From assembly GCA_900547305.1 (NCBI GenBank), contig URGH01000025.1, positions 1 to 31,945 on the forward strand: a DNA stretch of 31,945 bases, in the 5' to 3' direction. The position numbers were made by a program, and so were the translations under genes. Below, piece after piece: positions 8,218-17,631 of this stretch. How positions within the stretch are numbered: the first letter of the stretch is position 1; each line of letters begins with the position of its first letter. The DNA comes from an uncultured Oscillospiraceae bacterium. Its GTDB lineage: Bacteria; Bacillota; Clostridia; Oscillospirales; Acutalibacteraceae. The notes beneath the pieces are model-generated. The model saw only the letters and a program-made list of their open reading frames with translations, searched no databases and was not told where the DNA came from.

Positions 8218-8444
8218 TCAAAATCTCCTCCTATCCAACTCAAATAACTTTGGTGCGTAAATTCTCGGAAAATTCATTTTATCGTTTACAAGCGGATAAG
8301 TTACAAACAACACTATTCCTTTATGCGACATTTGCATCCGGTGTTGAATTGTCACCCCCATGATCCGTTGACGGGACCGATTCTTTAAATATTATACTTT
8401 TAAAAATAATATGCAATATCGACTATTGGTAAATATAAAAAATG

Positions 8445-9017
8445 CTATTTGCAGTACACATCCCATTCTTTTCCAACGTGCCATGATATAACACTTTGAA
8501 TCATTGCTGTTGATCTCTCATCAACTTTTAATCCGCAGAAAATAATATATCGGATCGTATTAGATGTATCGTTAAAACAGATACAGGCATAATTTTCTTG
8601 ATATAACGGATCATCAATGACAACCCGGTTAATCAAATAATTGTCAAGCATATCATATTCATTATTGCCGGCTTCAATATATTCGGACAAGCGCTCTTTT
8701 TCTGCTTGATATTCATCGTCTGCGTACCTGATGTCAAGCATATAAAAAGTATAATATTTATGGAGTGATATTTTTTTGCCTAAATCTTTAAACAGAAACC
8801 TGATTTCTTCGTAATTCCCCAAATTTTGATAATTGGGGAAAAATTTGCTTGCAATTTCCCCTTTATTATAATTCTGATAATTGCCTGATATATAACTTTC
8901 TGTATCGCGGCTTTGCTTTGGATGTGTGTTACGAAACAAAATAAATGCCACGAATAACAATATACCGATTAAAAGAAATATGCCAATAAAATATTTATAG
9001 GTTTTTTTATGTAACAT
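8445..9017 (-). CDS. Candidate membrane-anchored immunity protein for the YD-repeat toxin
   Basis: A 190-aa protein with one N-terminal transmembrane helix (about 9-28, KYFIGIFLLIGILLFVAFIL), followed by a roughly 155-residue soluble domain predicted to face outward. No family is recognised. Its ATG lies inside the last codons of the toxin tip, an 11-nt overlap (9007-9017), which is the usual arrangement of a polymorphic toxin with its immunity gene. A membrane-anchored outward-facing immunity protein would meet an incoming toxin at the cell surface. The assignment rests on position, overlap, size and topology, not on homology. The toxin part upstream is out of frame with its delivery protein, while this gene is intact. 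Confidence 0.55.
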   Translation of the reverse strand: MLHKKTYKYFIGIFLLIGILLFVAFILFRNTHPKQSRDTESYISGNYQNYNKGEIASKFFPNYQNLGNYEEIRFLFKDLGKKISLHKYYTFYMLDIRYADDEYQAEKERLSEYIEAGNNEYDMLDNYLINRVVIDDPLYQENYACICFNDTSNTIRYIIFCGLKVDERSTAMIQSVISWHVGKEWDVYCK

Positions 9018-9804
9018 GATACGTCACCCTATTATTAAATATAACCTTTCTTAATTGTTTTAAATAACGCTCCGGAACAATTTCGTTAGAAGATGCAAAA
9101 AATTTTTGTTCTTTTTCTGTGTTGTAAATCCCTTTACTCAAAATCAATTGAATATAATGAAGACAATTATTGGTAAGTAGATTATAGCGTGGATAGTTTT
9201 GCTCATTATTGTATTTGATTGCCAATTGAAGACTAACTGTAAAATCGCCCGAAATATATGCGTATTCAGTACCATGAATTTTAATTTCTTTTGAATTAAA
9301 AATGGTCGTCAAAACACCTTGGTTAATATCATCATTGATTTGCTTCAAAGACACTTTTTTTGTGGTGACACGTGCGCTACTTTTGTCGAAACCATCACCT
9401 GTGAATTCTGTCATCCACCATTTTTGATTTATGTCCATAATGTATAGTCTTGCATGTCCAACAATTGGCAATCCATATTCCGTATAATCCACCACAAAAA
9501 ATGCTTGTGTGAAATCTGTTGGAGCGATATAAGTTCGTATGCCAACATCATTTGAATCATAATGATACCTCGGATCGCAGTCCCCGTTTGCAATCAGTCT
9601 TTTTAGCTTTTCAAGTGTTGCAATATCTCCCTTTCTTCTATAATACACCAAATCAACAGCATTGCAATGCCCGGATGGGTCGGAAAAAAGAACGGGATTG
9701 TTTTTGCAGTAAATATAAAGATTGGGTCCCTCTGTGAGCCAGTCATCCTCTTGCGTGAAACGCCCGAGCTCGGGGTCATAGAAACGTGCAGAGAGATAAT
9801 ACAG
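9007..9804 (-). pseudogene. Displaced C-terminal part of the YD-repeat protein: RHS core end plus toxin tip
   Basis: This 265-codon frame continues the 2453-residue protein after a one-base loss. It starts with the RHS-hallmark sequence YYLSARFYDPELGRFTQEDD and continues through SDPSGH, the usual end of an RHS shell. About 210 residues of toxin tip follow. The tip has GHARLYIMD with a candidate His and, some 95 residues later, NLLTNNCLHYIQLIL with a candidate Cys. A His-then-Cys order with an N-N-C helix fits permuted papain-like peptidase or acyltransferase folds (LRAT/YiiX-like). That assignment is inference. A GTG at 9651 exists but has no RBS and lies inside the DPSG region, so an independent gene is unlikely. 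The end overlaps the candidate immunity gene by 11 nt. Confidence 0.75.
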
Positions 9805-12800
9805 TCGGTTTCGGCGTCCATATATTCGCCCGTGTAGCCGAATGATGTTAAGGTAGAGCCGCCGAGGATATTTCCGTATGCGTCATATTGCGTTTCAATC
9901 TCGGTCTGGTTGGTCTGACCTATTGTGCAGACAATATCGCCCGTAAGATTTAACATGTTTGAATACGGAATGCCGTTCTTCATCATTCCTTCCGCTTCGT
10001 TCCCGATACCCCAAACATAATAATTGCATTGTGAAACATTGTCGGAATTAAACTCGCAAAGCATTTGGTCGTTATTCCAGTAATACAGCGTTGTGCCGTT
10101 GCCGACCGACTTTGAAATGCGGCGGTTGTTTTCATCATAGGTATAATCTGATGTAACGCCGTCTTTTGTTACAGAAGACGTTCTGTTCAGCGAATCATAC
10201 GAATAGGTACTGCTGTGCGTCGTCTGCGAATTGCCGCTTATTTCTGTTGTAGTGCCGGTCAACAGATTGCCGGATAAATCATAGGTATAAATGCTGTTTG
10301 AAGTTGAATTTGCGGACGTCTCGCTTTTAGAGCTCAGCCGATTTGCCGAATCGTATGTATAATCGGTTACCCGACTGTTTGAGCTGTTTCCAAAATCGGT
10401 ATTTTGACACTTAATTCTGTTACCCGAAGAATTATAAGAGTAGCTTATGCGGTTCTTCGGAATATTTGTATTATTCTGTTTTACGCCGTGTTCCTCGCGT
10501 ACCAATGCGCCGCTGTTATCATACGAATAATCGGTGAAATAATTTCTTTGCGTATATGTTTCTTCATCATCGGAAATACCCTGCAAAACGGAAATCTGTT
10601 TTGCGGTTAAAGCGTCGTTCAGGTTATAAGAGTAGTTTTCCTCACGTATAGTAATATTTGTCCCGGATTCTTTGGTGGTCTGAATTTTTGTGATTCGGTT
10701 GCTTAAATCATAACGGTATGTGGAGAACTGCCCGCACTCGGCGTCGCTGCCGCTGCTGTAAACCGTTGTATATTGCACATTTCCGTTTGCGGTATAACCG
10801 TACCCGTATTCGGTACTGTAACGGACCGTTTCATTTGTAATGTCTCCGTTATACGAGGATACCGTTTTGGATTCTATGCTGCCTGTTTCGTTATACTCAT
10901 ATTCTTCTGTTGCCACCGTATAGGCAAGAGTGCCGTTATTACCGAAACGGATGGTTGTCATTTTTGAGAGATCCTTGCCTGTGTAGAGATAATCGATTTG
11001 CGTTTTCAGTCCGTTATTTGACGTAGTGGCGGAAATCAACCTGTTTAAGTTATCGTATGTGTAATCGGTTTCTACGCCGTCGCCCGTTGCGGAAAGCACG
11101 TTCCCGATAAGATCATATTCATATGAGTAGGTTACGGAGGGCACGCCTTGCTCGCTCCCGGTTGTTTTTATAAGATTTCCTGCCGAATCGTATTCAAATG
11201 TAATTACTTTCCCGTTTCGCAATGTTTTGCTTACGGGGTTTCCGGTAAATTCATCATATTCAAAAACATCCGAATTTCCGAGCGCGTCGGTATACTCCGT
11301 TATATTCCCGTCGGTATCATATTTAAAGCTTTGTACGGAGCATTCAGGCACAGGAATAAAAGAGGGAAGAGCGCAGCCTAAAAGGGTTTTCCTCATAAGA
11401 ATCAAATCATCGGCGGTTAATTGACTGTTGAAATTCAAATCGGCTGCCTTTCGCTGTATTTGCGAAAGCGTTGCGGCTCCGGCAAGATGCTTTTTAAACC
11501 TTACGAGATCAAGTATATTTACAAAACCGTCGCAGTTTATATCTGCCGAAACAATTGCCGTATATTTTGTGCTCGGTTCAGTATCAAATACCACATTATA
11601 GCCGGTTGCCACCGTGTCTGTTTCCGGCAGTGCATTATCGCGACTGTCAGAAACAGCAGCCGCGCCGAACCCTGCCTTTAACTCATTCAAAAAATTCAGA
11701 ACTGTTGTATTGCCCGGTATTCCCGAAATGTAATTATCGGAATTATCAATGTAATAACCGATATTCTTAATTTCATCCAAGCCGGAAATGTCAAGCGGGA
11801 AAGGCTGCCCGGTGTAAATTCTTGACGGAGAGGAGTTATTGCTTTCATAGTAATACTGCGTAATATTGCAGCGGCCGTCGTCGTTTGTGTTTACCGAACG
11901 CAGAACAACTCTCCCGAATATATCATACTCCGTTTTTTCGGAGGAGAATTTTTCGCTTTCGCCTATGCTGTTTATTTGCTTCTTTTCCTCAGATATATTG
12001 CCGTTTTCATCGTAGTAGGTTTTTACCGCAGAATAATAAAGCGTATTTCCGATCTTTTCGGTCGGCTTTTTTGTCAATATCAATCTGCCTAAAATGTCAT
12101 ATGTGTAGTATGTGGCGTTTCCATTGCCGTCAACAGACTGAATTTTTTGTCCCGAACCGTCTGTTATGTCGGTTGACGTAACCTCCAGCATATTCCCGCT
12201 GCCGTCGTTATTCTTACCGAATGATGTGGTGGTAGAATTGTCGGTGTGGTCTTCAGATGTGCTTTGCGAGTTTACGGTTTCGCCGCTCACGCCCGTAAGA
12301 TTTCCGAAATCGGAATATGTATACTGATTGGTATACAGCTTTGTACCGCCGTTATACTGCTCCTCTATACGCACCCTTCCAAACGGGTCTAAATATTGTA
12401 TGCTTGAAAAAATATCGTTGTTTGCATTTCCGCTTGATACGGTTTTTGTGACGGTGTTGTATGTGATGCCGGAGTTTCCGAATTCAACCGCAGATTCATA
12501 TGTATATTCAATAGGGGCGGAAATAACGGTATCCGTTCGGTCCTTTACGGTTTCCGATAAAACACGTCCAAACGAATCATACTGAGTGACCGTATGCCTG
12601 AATTTAATTCCCGACGCCGTTAAATTTTCTTCGGAGTCCGCAGATTCCGCTACGTTTGAAAGCATTTCGTAGGTATCGGTTAATCTTTCATAAGCGTCAT
12701 AAATGTGTTTTTCCGCAAGACGGTATAAAACGTTTTCCGTGCCGATACTGTCTTTTGTCTGCTTATAAACCTTTATCGGGTTCCAAAAAGCGTCGTATTT

Positions 12801-15800
12801 GGTCTTTGTGTGAACGTTTTTAAAATCGGTGGTTATAATGCAGCGGTTTGTATAATCGGTAATTGATGTTTCGCTGCCGAGGAGCTTTGAACCGTCATAA
12901 TATTTTGTTTCGGTTAATTCGTTTGTGTTTTCGTCATAGATATATACTTCTTTTATTCCGTTGTTTTTTCGCCTTTCGGTTAACTGACCGAGGAAATTAT
13001 AGGCGGTTTCTGTTTTATCTGCAGTTTTGTTGCCGAAAGCGTCAATAATAAATGTTCCATCGGCATTTTTAATGCCGTCTGTATAGTTTTCTCCGTCATA
13101 ATATCTTCCGAATGTGACGGTTTTTTTTGGGTGCACTCCGAATTTATCGTATGACACCTCGGTAATACGCAGTGATTTATTGGCACTTGTCAGAGCGTTG
13201 TTATCGTTGGCATAAGCATATGCCGTCGATACCGTCTGTCCGTTTTTATTGTAATTATAGGAAATCGTGTAAAGGAGCTTTTCGTCGGTAACGGTGTCGC
13301 CGTTGATTTTGCAGGAGACGACAGAAGTTTGCAGTATTTTTTTCTTTGAAGCGTCTATGGTATTTACCGTCTTTGTACCGTAATATTCTCCTTCTTTTTT
13401 GTCTGAAAACCGTGTAATGGCTTGAGCTATATTCGTGCCGCCGAAATATGAAGCATAATACTTTTCGTCTATGCCCGAAGATAAGCCGTCCTGATTGCCG
13501 GAACGGGTGTCGCGGGAAATACAATTACCGTATGAATCCCATTGCATTTGCGTTCTGACAACCGTATAATCGCCGCTTTCGGAATATGTTTTTTCGGTTT
13601 TCTCTGTCGGTTGGTTATACATATCCATTGAGACTGTCTGCGTTTCAGCCTTTAAAGTATCGGAATCGTTATCACGGGTTTGATTCTTTACTGCGATCAG
13701 GTCATTATTAAATTCAATAACTTCTTTAACATTTCTGGATATGCGTACAGCATTTTGGGTGCCGGCGGCACTGCTTGGAGGATATACCAAACTGTCGGGA
13801 TATAACCTCATAAATAGGTTATTTGTTTCATATGAGATATTGTTATAGGTCTGAGAACCGAAACGGTCGGTGCTTGATATTAGAGAATAACATTTTTTTG
13901 TTCCGGCAACACCGTATTTAATTGTTTTTGCAGTATATGTATATTCGCTGTGAACGCCGGATTGCGATATGACCTCGCTTAAATATAACGCTTTCCCGGA
14001 ATTTTGCATTGCAGCATTATTATATTGAACATCCAAATTATAGCTGCCGTATTCAAACTGGGTTGATCGATTTGTTCCGTCGGATATGCCTGAAAGAATA
14101 TATTGATTATCCGTGTTTTTGCTTTCGTTGACAGTATAAAGAGTTTTAAACGGCTTTGATGAGCCCTCGGATATGCGAATAAGCACTTGTTTATTATTTG
14201 CCGATTTATTTCTTGCAAAATAAATAATTCTGCCGGACGGGTCTGTTATTTCTTCTATCAAACCGTCTTCATCATAGGATATCGACGTTTTGTTTCCGTA
14301 CAGATCAACAATTCCCATACATCTGCCCGAAGAATCGAAATAATACGATAAGCCGTTGATTTCGGTCAATGAATACGAAGAATAATCTTCATCAAACGGA
14401 TCGAGCGGCAATATACAGCCGATTGAATAATCAGGATCGGGGAAATATACATTTTGAAAACTGTCGTCAGGGCTGAATGTTAAGTCCGAAAGGGAATAAC
14501 CGTTAATACTGTTATCTGAGTTGATCTTGAATTTTCTTCCGTCGGGCAGATGCAAATATTTTTGAGTACCGACTATTTCAACAGACGGCAAGGAAAGCGA
14601 CCAGCCCATGCCTAGCCCATATATTGAATCGTAATAGTTGCTTTTTGTATCGTCGGAAAAATCATTTCCGGTAAAGGATGCGGTCACTGTAATCCTTGCT
14701 ATGTAACACACCTCGGTGTTATCCTGAAGCTTCACTTGATAACGCTGTCCGTCCCGGGCAATATAACTCTCTGCAATCAAATAATTGTCTGTTGTATATG
14801 TTTTTTCTTTATCTAAGTCCTGCAAACGTGAAGACAGATCGCTTGAGTAATACTCTTTTTTCTCAACAATGCTGTATGAAACGTTAATTAAATCGGGTTC
14901 TTTAATTTGACTGTTATAGTCTGATACTTCGGGATCGAAACGAATCGAAAGATTAAAGCTGTTTTCGTTTTTTTCGGCAAGGCTGAGCAGCGAAACGGTA
15001 TAACCGAGCATACCGTTATGTGTATTAACGGAAGAATTTCCGCTATGCCATTTTTCCGTAGTTGCAGGCTGGTATTTACCGAAAGAGCTTAGACCGGTGC
15101 TTGCGGCGACGCATGGGGAAACAGTAGAATCAGTTGCAAAGAAACCGTGCTCATGCTGCCAAGTGTATAAATGTAACGACAATTGCTCTGCCGAAAGCTC
15201 ATGCCGCCGCGCATATTCCGAAACAACATCGGATTTCACTTTATACTGCTGAGCCAATTGCTCAAACGGAGTATCGGTTGTAAAGCTTTGGTTATTCGCG
15301 GGAGCGATTATATCGTTCAGATTCATTTCGGTTGATTTTGAAAAAATCAGGGCTTTAGATACTTCGAGTAATTTATGATTATTGCGCATTAAACCGAGAA
15401 CGGTTTGTTTTTCTATATCGCTTAAATCAATGAAAGAGAAAATATCAATTAAGTTTCCAATCTCTTTATCAAATTCGGTTGCTGAAGAAAAGCATTCGAA
15501 AAGTTCTATAATATCGGAAGCAGATATGCCTGATAATTGTGCGTAAATAAGCGCAACAACAGAATCCGATAAATTCATTCCGGATTCATCACAGGCGGTA
15601 AAATCGCCATTATTAAAGTGAAAAAAGGCAGAAAGTATGCTCTTATCTTTATCGGACAGGCTGCCGTAAGTTTCATGAACGGTCAAAAGCTCCGCTATAT
15701 CGGGTGTTATAAGAAACTTTGCGGCATTCATTGCTTTGGTTAATCTGTTATTTTCATTTTTAATAAAATTAAGCGGCAACCCTAAGTGAATTGCTTTGGC

Positions 15801-16964
15801 GGCGTCTGCAACCTTGATGTTTTTTTCGTTTAGCGTATATCCCTCCGATAAAACGGCGGCAAGCTCATCAGCGGTAGCCGAAGGCACCGCTTGCTTAATC
15901 AAAGCGGCAATTCCCGAAATATATGCCGCGGAAAATGATGTTCCGGAAACACGGGAATATGAGTTGTCAGGCGCGGTTGTAAGAACATTTACCCCCGGAG
16001 CATATAAGTCGTAATTTTGTCTTTTGTTGCAAAAGTCAGCAACCGCCCCTGATAAATCCGTTGCGCCGACCGATATGACATTGCCAAGCTCAAATGCGGC
16101 GGGATATGTTTCAACGTTACTTCCCTGATTTCCGGCAGAACAGACAAAAAGCATATTTGAGTTTTTAATTGCGTCTTTTAAAGCTAAATTGAATTCGTTA
16201 GTTCCCCAGCTGCAATTTATTATATCCGCTCCAAAGTTTTTAGCATACTCAATAGCTTCTATTACGGTTGAAACATAGCCGACATTGTTTTCAATAATTT
16301 TTAACGGTAAAATTTTTGCTTTCGGGGCAACGCCTGTCATCCCGTAATTGTTTTCCGCGGCTGCTATAATACCGCAAACATTCGTACCGTGAGAACTTTC
16401 GCCCGCATCAAATAATGTACTGTCGTTATTTACAAAGTCCTTTCCGCCGGACAAAATATTAGACGCGATGTCTGAATGCGAAGTGTCGATTCCCGTATCC
16501 ATCACGCCGATAATTGCATTTTCACCGGATGAAAATTTCCAAGCAGAGGATACGTTAAGAAAATTTTCTGTCAGTTCGGTTTGTTGTGCAAATAACGGTT
16601 CGTCCGAAAAACCATAAGTTGTTATTTTATCGTTCGGAACCGCGTATTCAACATTTGGGTCTTTTGACAGCGTTGAAATTGCATCAGCCATCTTATCTGT
16701 TGATAAAACGTCAATTACCTTGATTTTAGCGGAATCGAAGTGTTTCTTTAAAACATACCTTTCCTTATATTTTTTAATTCCTTTGGAATAGCTGCTCGGG
16801 GATTTGTATTTTACGATTATTTCCGAAACATTGTAGTCGGTATGTTCTTTATGCGTTCCGATAGCCACTACCGGAACACATAAAAAGATTCCTGAAAGTG
16901 TTGCAAAAACCAATAGTACGGATAAAAAGCGGCATAACCTGCTTTTTGTTTTTATCCTGTTCAT
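9603..16964 (-). CDS. Secreted subtilisin / YD-repeat (RHS) / dockerin polymorphic toxin, frameshifted near the C-terminus
   Basis: Domain order over 2453 residues: signal peptide (about 1-36); I9-like prodomain (about 45-113); S8 subtilisin domain with Asp156, His192, oxyanion Asn279 and Ser343 in GTSFSAA; a mostly helical linker (about 390-650); then RHS/YD repeats (about 800-2386) with many D-x-x-G-R/N units. These are interrupted at about 1801-1861 by a two-part dockerin (DINCDGFVNILDL and DLNFNSQLTADDL). RHS repeats form a shell around a C-terminal toxin. Dockerins bind cohesins. The protease may free the tip or process other surface proteins (inference). At residue 2387 one G is missing from what should read GGA CTG TAT TAT (ETGLYYL), so the last 66 residues are out of frame. 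The ATG follows AAGGGGATG. It probably has its own promoter and lies in the element's cargo region. Confidence 0.88.
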   Translation of the reverse strand: MNRIKTKSRLCRFLSVLLVFATLSGIFLCVPVVAIGTHKEHTDYNVSEIIVKYKSPSSYSKGIKKYKERYVLKKHFDSAKIKVIDVLSTDKMADAISTLSKDPNVEYAVPNDKITTYGFSDEPLFAQQTELTENFLNVSSAWKFSSGENAIIGVMDTGIDTSHSDIASNILSGGKDFVNNDSTLFDAGESSHGTNVCGIIAAAENNYGMTGVAPKAKILPLKIIENNVGYVSTVIEAIEYAKNFGADIINCSWGTNEFNLALKDAIKNSNMLFVCSAGNQGSNVETYPAAFELGNVISVGATDLSGAVADFCNKRQNYDLYAPGVNVLTTAPDNSYSRVSGTSFSAAYISGIAALIKQAVPSATADELAAVLSEGYTLNEKNIKVADAAKAIHLGLPLNFIKNENNRLTKAMNAAKFLITPDIAELLTVHETYGSLSDKDKSILSAFFHFNNGDFTACDESGMNLSDSVVALIYAQLSGISASDIIELFECFSSATEFDKEIGNLIDIFSFIDLSDIEKQTVLGLMRNNHKLLEVSKALIFSKSTEMNLNDIIAPANNQSFTTDTPFEQLAQQYKVKSDVVSEYARRHELSAEQLSLHLYTWQHEHGFFATDSTVSPCVAASTGLSSFGKYQPATTEKWHSGNSSVNTHNGMLGYTVSLLSLAEKNENSFNLSIRFDPEVSDYNSQIKEPDLINVSYSIVEKKEYYSSDLSSRLQDLDKEKTYTTDNYLIAESYIARDGQRYQVKLQDNTEVCYIARITVTASFTGNDFSDDTKSNYYDSIYGLGMGWSLSLPSVEIVGTQKYLHLPDGRKFKINSDNSINGYSLSDLTFSPDDSFQNVYFPDPDYSIGCILPLDPFDEDYSSYSLTEINGLSYYFDSSGRCMGIVDLYGNKTSISYDEDGLIEEITDPSGRIIYFARNKSANNKQVLIRISEGSSKPFKTLYTVNESKNTDNQYILSGISDGTNRSTQFEYGSYNLDVQYNNAAMQNSGKALYLSEVISQSGVHSEYTYTAKTIKYGVAGTKKCYSLISSTDRFGSQTYNNISYETNNLFMRLYPDSLVYPPSSAAGTQNAVRISRNVKEVIEFNNDLIAVKNQTRDNDSDTLKAETQTVSMDMYNQPTEKTEKTYSESGDYTVVRTQMQWDSYGNCISRDTRSGNQDGLSSGIDEKYYASYFGGTNIAQAITRFSDKKEGEYYGTKTVNTIDASKKKILQTSVVSCKINGDTVTDEKLLYTISYNYNKNGQTVSTAYAYANDNNALTSANKSLRITEVSYDKFGVHPKKTVTFGRYYDGENYTDGIKNADGTFIIDAFGNKTADKTETAYNFLGQLTERRKNNGIKEVYIYDENTNELTETKYYDGSKLLGSETSITDYTNRCIITTDFKNVHTKTKYDAFWNPIKVYKQTKDSIGTENVLYRLAEKHIYDAYERLTDTYEMLSNVAESADSEENLTASGIKFRHTVTQYDSFGRVLSETVKDRTDTVISAPIEYTYESAVEFGNSGITYNTVTKTVSSGNANNDIFSSIQYLDPFGRVRIEEQYNGGTKLYTNQYTYSDFGNLTGVSGETVNSQSTSEDHTDNSTTTSFGKNNDGSGNMLEVTSTDITDGSGQKIQSVDGNGNATYYTYDILGRLILTKKPTEKIGNTLYYSAVKTYYDENGNISEEKKQINSIGESEKFSSEKTEYDIFGRVVLRSVNTNDDGRCNITQYYYESNNSSPSRIYTGQPFPLDISGLDEIKNIGYYIDNSDNYISGIPGNTTVLNFLNELKAGFGAAAVSDSRDNALPETDTVATGYNVVFDTEPSTKYTAIVSADINCDGFVNILDLVRFKKHLAGAATLSQIQRKAADLNFNSQLTADDLILMRKTLLGCALPSFIPVPECSVQSFKYDTDGNITEYTDALGNSDVFEYDEFTGNPVSKTLRNGKVITFEYDSAGNLIKTTGSEQGVPSVTYSYEYDLIGNVLSATGDGVETDYTYDNLNRLISATTSNNGLKTQIDYLYTGKDLSKMTTIRFGNNGTLAYTVATEEYEYNETGSIESKTVSSYNGDITNETVRYSTEYGYGYTANGNVQYTTVYSSGSDAECGQFSTYRYDLSNRITKIQTTKESGTNITIREENYSYNLNDALTAKQISVLQGISDDEETYTQRNYFTDYSYDNSGALVREEHGVKQNNTNIPKNRISYSYNSSGNRIKCQNTDFGNSSNSRVTDYTYDSANRLSSKSETSANSTSNSIYTYDLSGNLLTGTTTEISGNSQTTHSSTYSYDSLNRTSSVTKDGVTSDYTYDENNRRISKSVGNGTTLYYWNNDQMLCEFNSDNVSQCNYYVWGIGNEAEGMMKNGIPYSNMLNLTGDIVCTIGQTNQTEIETQYDAYGNILGGSTLTSFGYTGEYMDAETDCIISLHVSMTPSSGVSRKRMTGSQRDPIFIFTAKTIPFFFPTHPGIAMLLIWCIIEEREILQHLKS

Positions 16965-16995
16965 TCAAAGCATCCCCTTACAATTCATTACTTAT

Positions 16996-17024
16996 ATTAT
17001 ACCGTATTTTAACAATCGCAACAA
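16996..17024 (-). promoter_or_regulatory. Predicted promoter of the subtilisin/YD-repeat toxin gene
   Basis: On the minus strand TTGTTG (17024-17019), a 17-bp spacer and TATAAT (17001-16996) lie 32 bases before the ATG at 16964. The -35 box is only partly canonical, while the -10 box is perfect. A weak hairpin with a short T run (about 17,085-17,100) lies just upstream and may end the preceding regulatory operon. Confidence 0.5.
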
Positions 17025-17100
17025 CTAATCAATTTGTAGAGATTGACTTTTGAACTTTAGTAACAATTAATAGCTTTTTTAAAACCAGACGCAACCGGCC

Positions 17101-17631
17101 TTAATTCTTTTTATCCTGCAAAAACTTCTTCGTAACTTCAAGGCTTTCTCTCTCCGTATATCCCCAAAGAATGCAGGAAAGAGAGCTTATGGCGTCCCTG
17201 CGTTTACGGTAATATGTCCGATAACTTATATCGCTTATATGCGGCAACAGCTGCTCTATTATCTCGCCTGCGTTTTTATACTGCTGCGGCGATAAAAAGG
17301 CATAATACAGTATCCAGTAATACATTTCCCCGTTTTTATGCTTATATCTAAGCATTTCCACCGCCGACTCAATAAGCCGCAGCATTTGCCGGCTTTCCTC
17401 AATGCTTTTTGTGTATTCGGTAAGGCCGGATGCGGAGAAATCCAAGCCCGCTATATATGCCGACTCTAAGAAATCTTCAATACTGCTGCCCATTTCAATG
17501 CGGAATTTATTTCTGACCCGCTGAACGGACAGCTCAAGGTTCCACACTACATCACGGTATTTTTTAAGCAGCAGATATGTATTGTGGTATTCCGGGGTTT
17601 CTTTTACTTCGGCTTGTTTTTTATTCGGCAT
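17101..17631 (-). CDS. Sigma-70 region 4 / ArpU-like transcriptional regulator of the element
   Basis: A 176-aa, mostly helical, charged protein. The C-terminal third (about 108-160) has a predicted helix-turn-helix: YKNAGEIIEQLLPHIS, then DISYRTYYRKRRDAISSLS, reminiscent of sigma region 4 or of ArpU/RinA-type activators from phages and mobile elements. No region 2 of a full sigma factor is present. The ATG at 17631 overlaps the preceding gene's end by 11 nt and has GCGAGGAAA in front. Starts further upstream lie inside the previous gene and lack support. The two genes are surely translated from one message. A role in activating the T4SS or cargo promoters is inferred from position. Confidence 0.55.
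   Translation of the reverse strand: MPNKKQAEVKETPEYHNTYLLLKKYRDVVWNLELSVQRVRNKFRIEMGSSIEDFLESAYIAGLDFSASGLTEYTKSIEESRQMLRLIESAVEMLRYKHKNGEMYYWILYYAFLSPQQYKNAGEIIEQLLPHISDISYRTYYRKRRDAISSLSCILWGYTERESLEVTKKFLQDKKN

Noticed and set aside
9007..9651. Independent 214-aa gene starting at a GTG (9651)
   Set aside because: There is no ribosome site, the start lies within an RHS DPSG region, and the frame extends upstream into YYLSARFYDPELGRF, so it is the displaced tail of the YD-repeat protein.
9790..9830. Programmed ribosomal frameshift in the YD-repeat gene
   Set aside because: No slippery heptamer and no downstream stem are evident at the site; a lost base explains it more simply.
17085..17100. 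Terminator after the sigma-like gene
   Set aside because: Only a 4-bp stem with a wobble pair and four Ts; too weak to list as a feature on its own.
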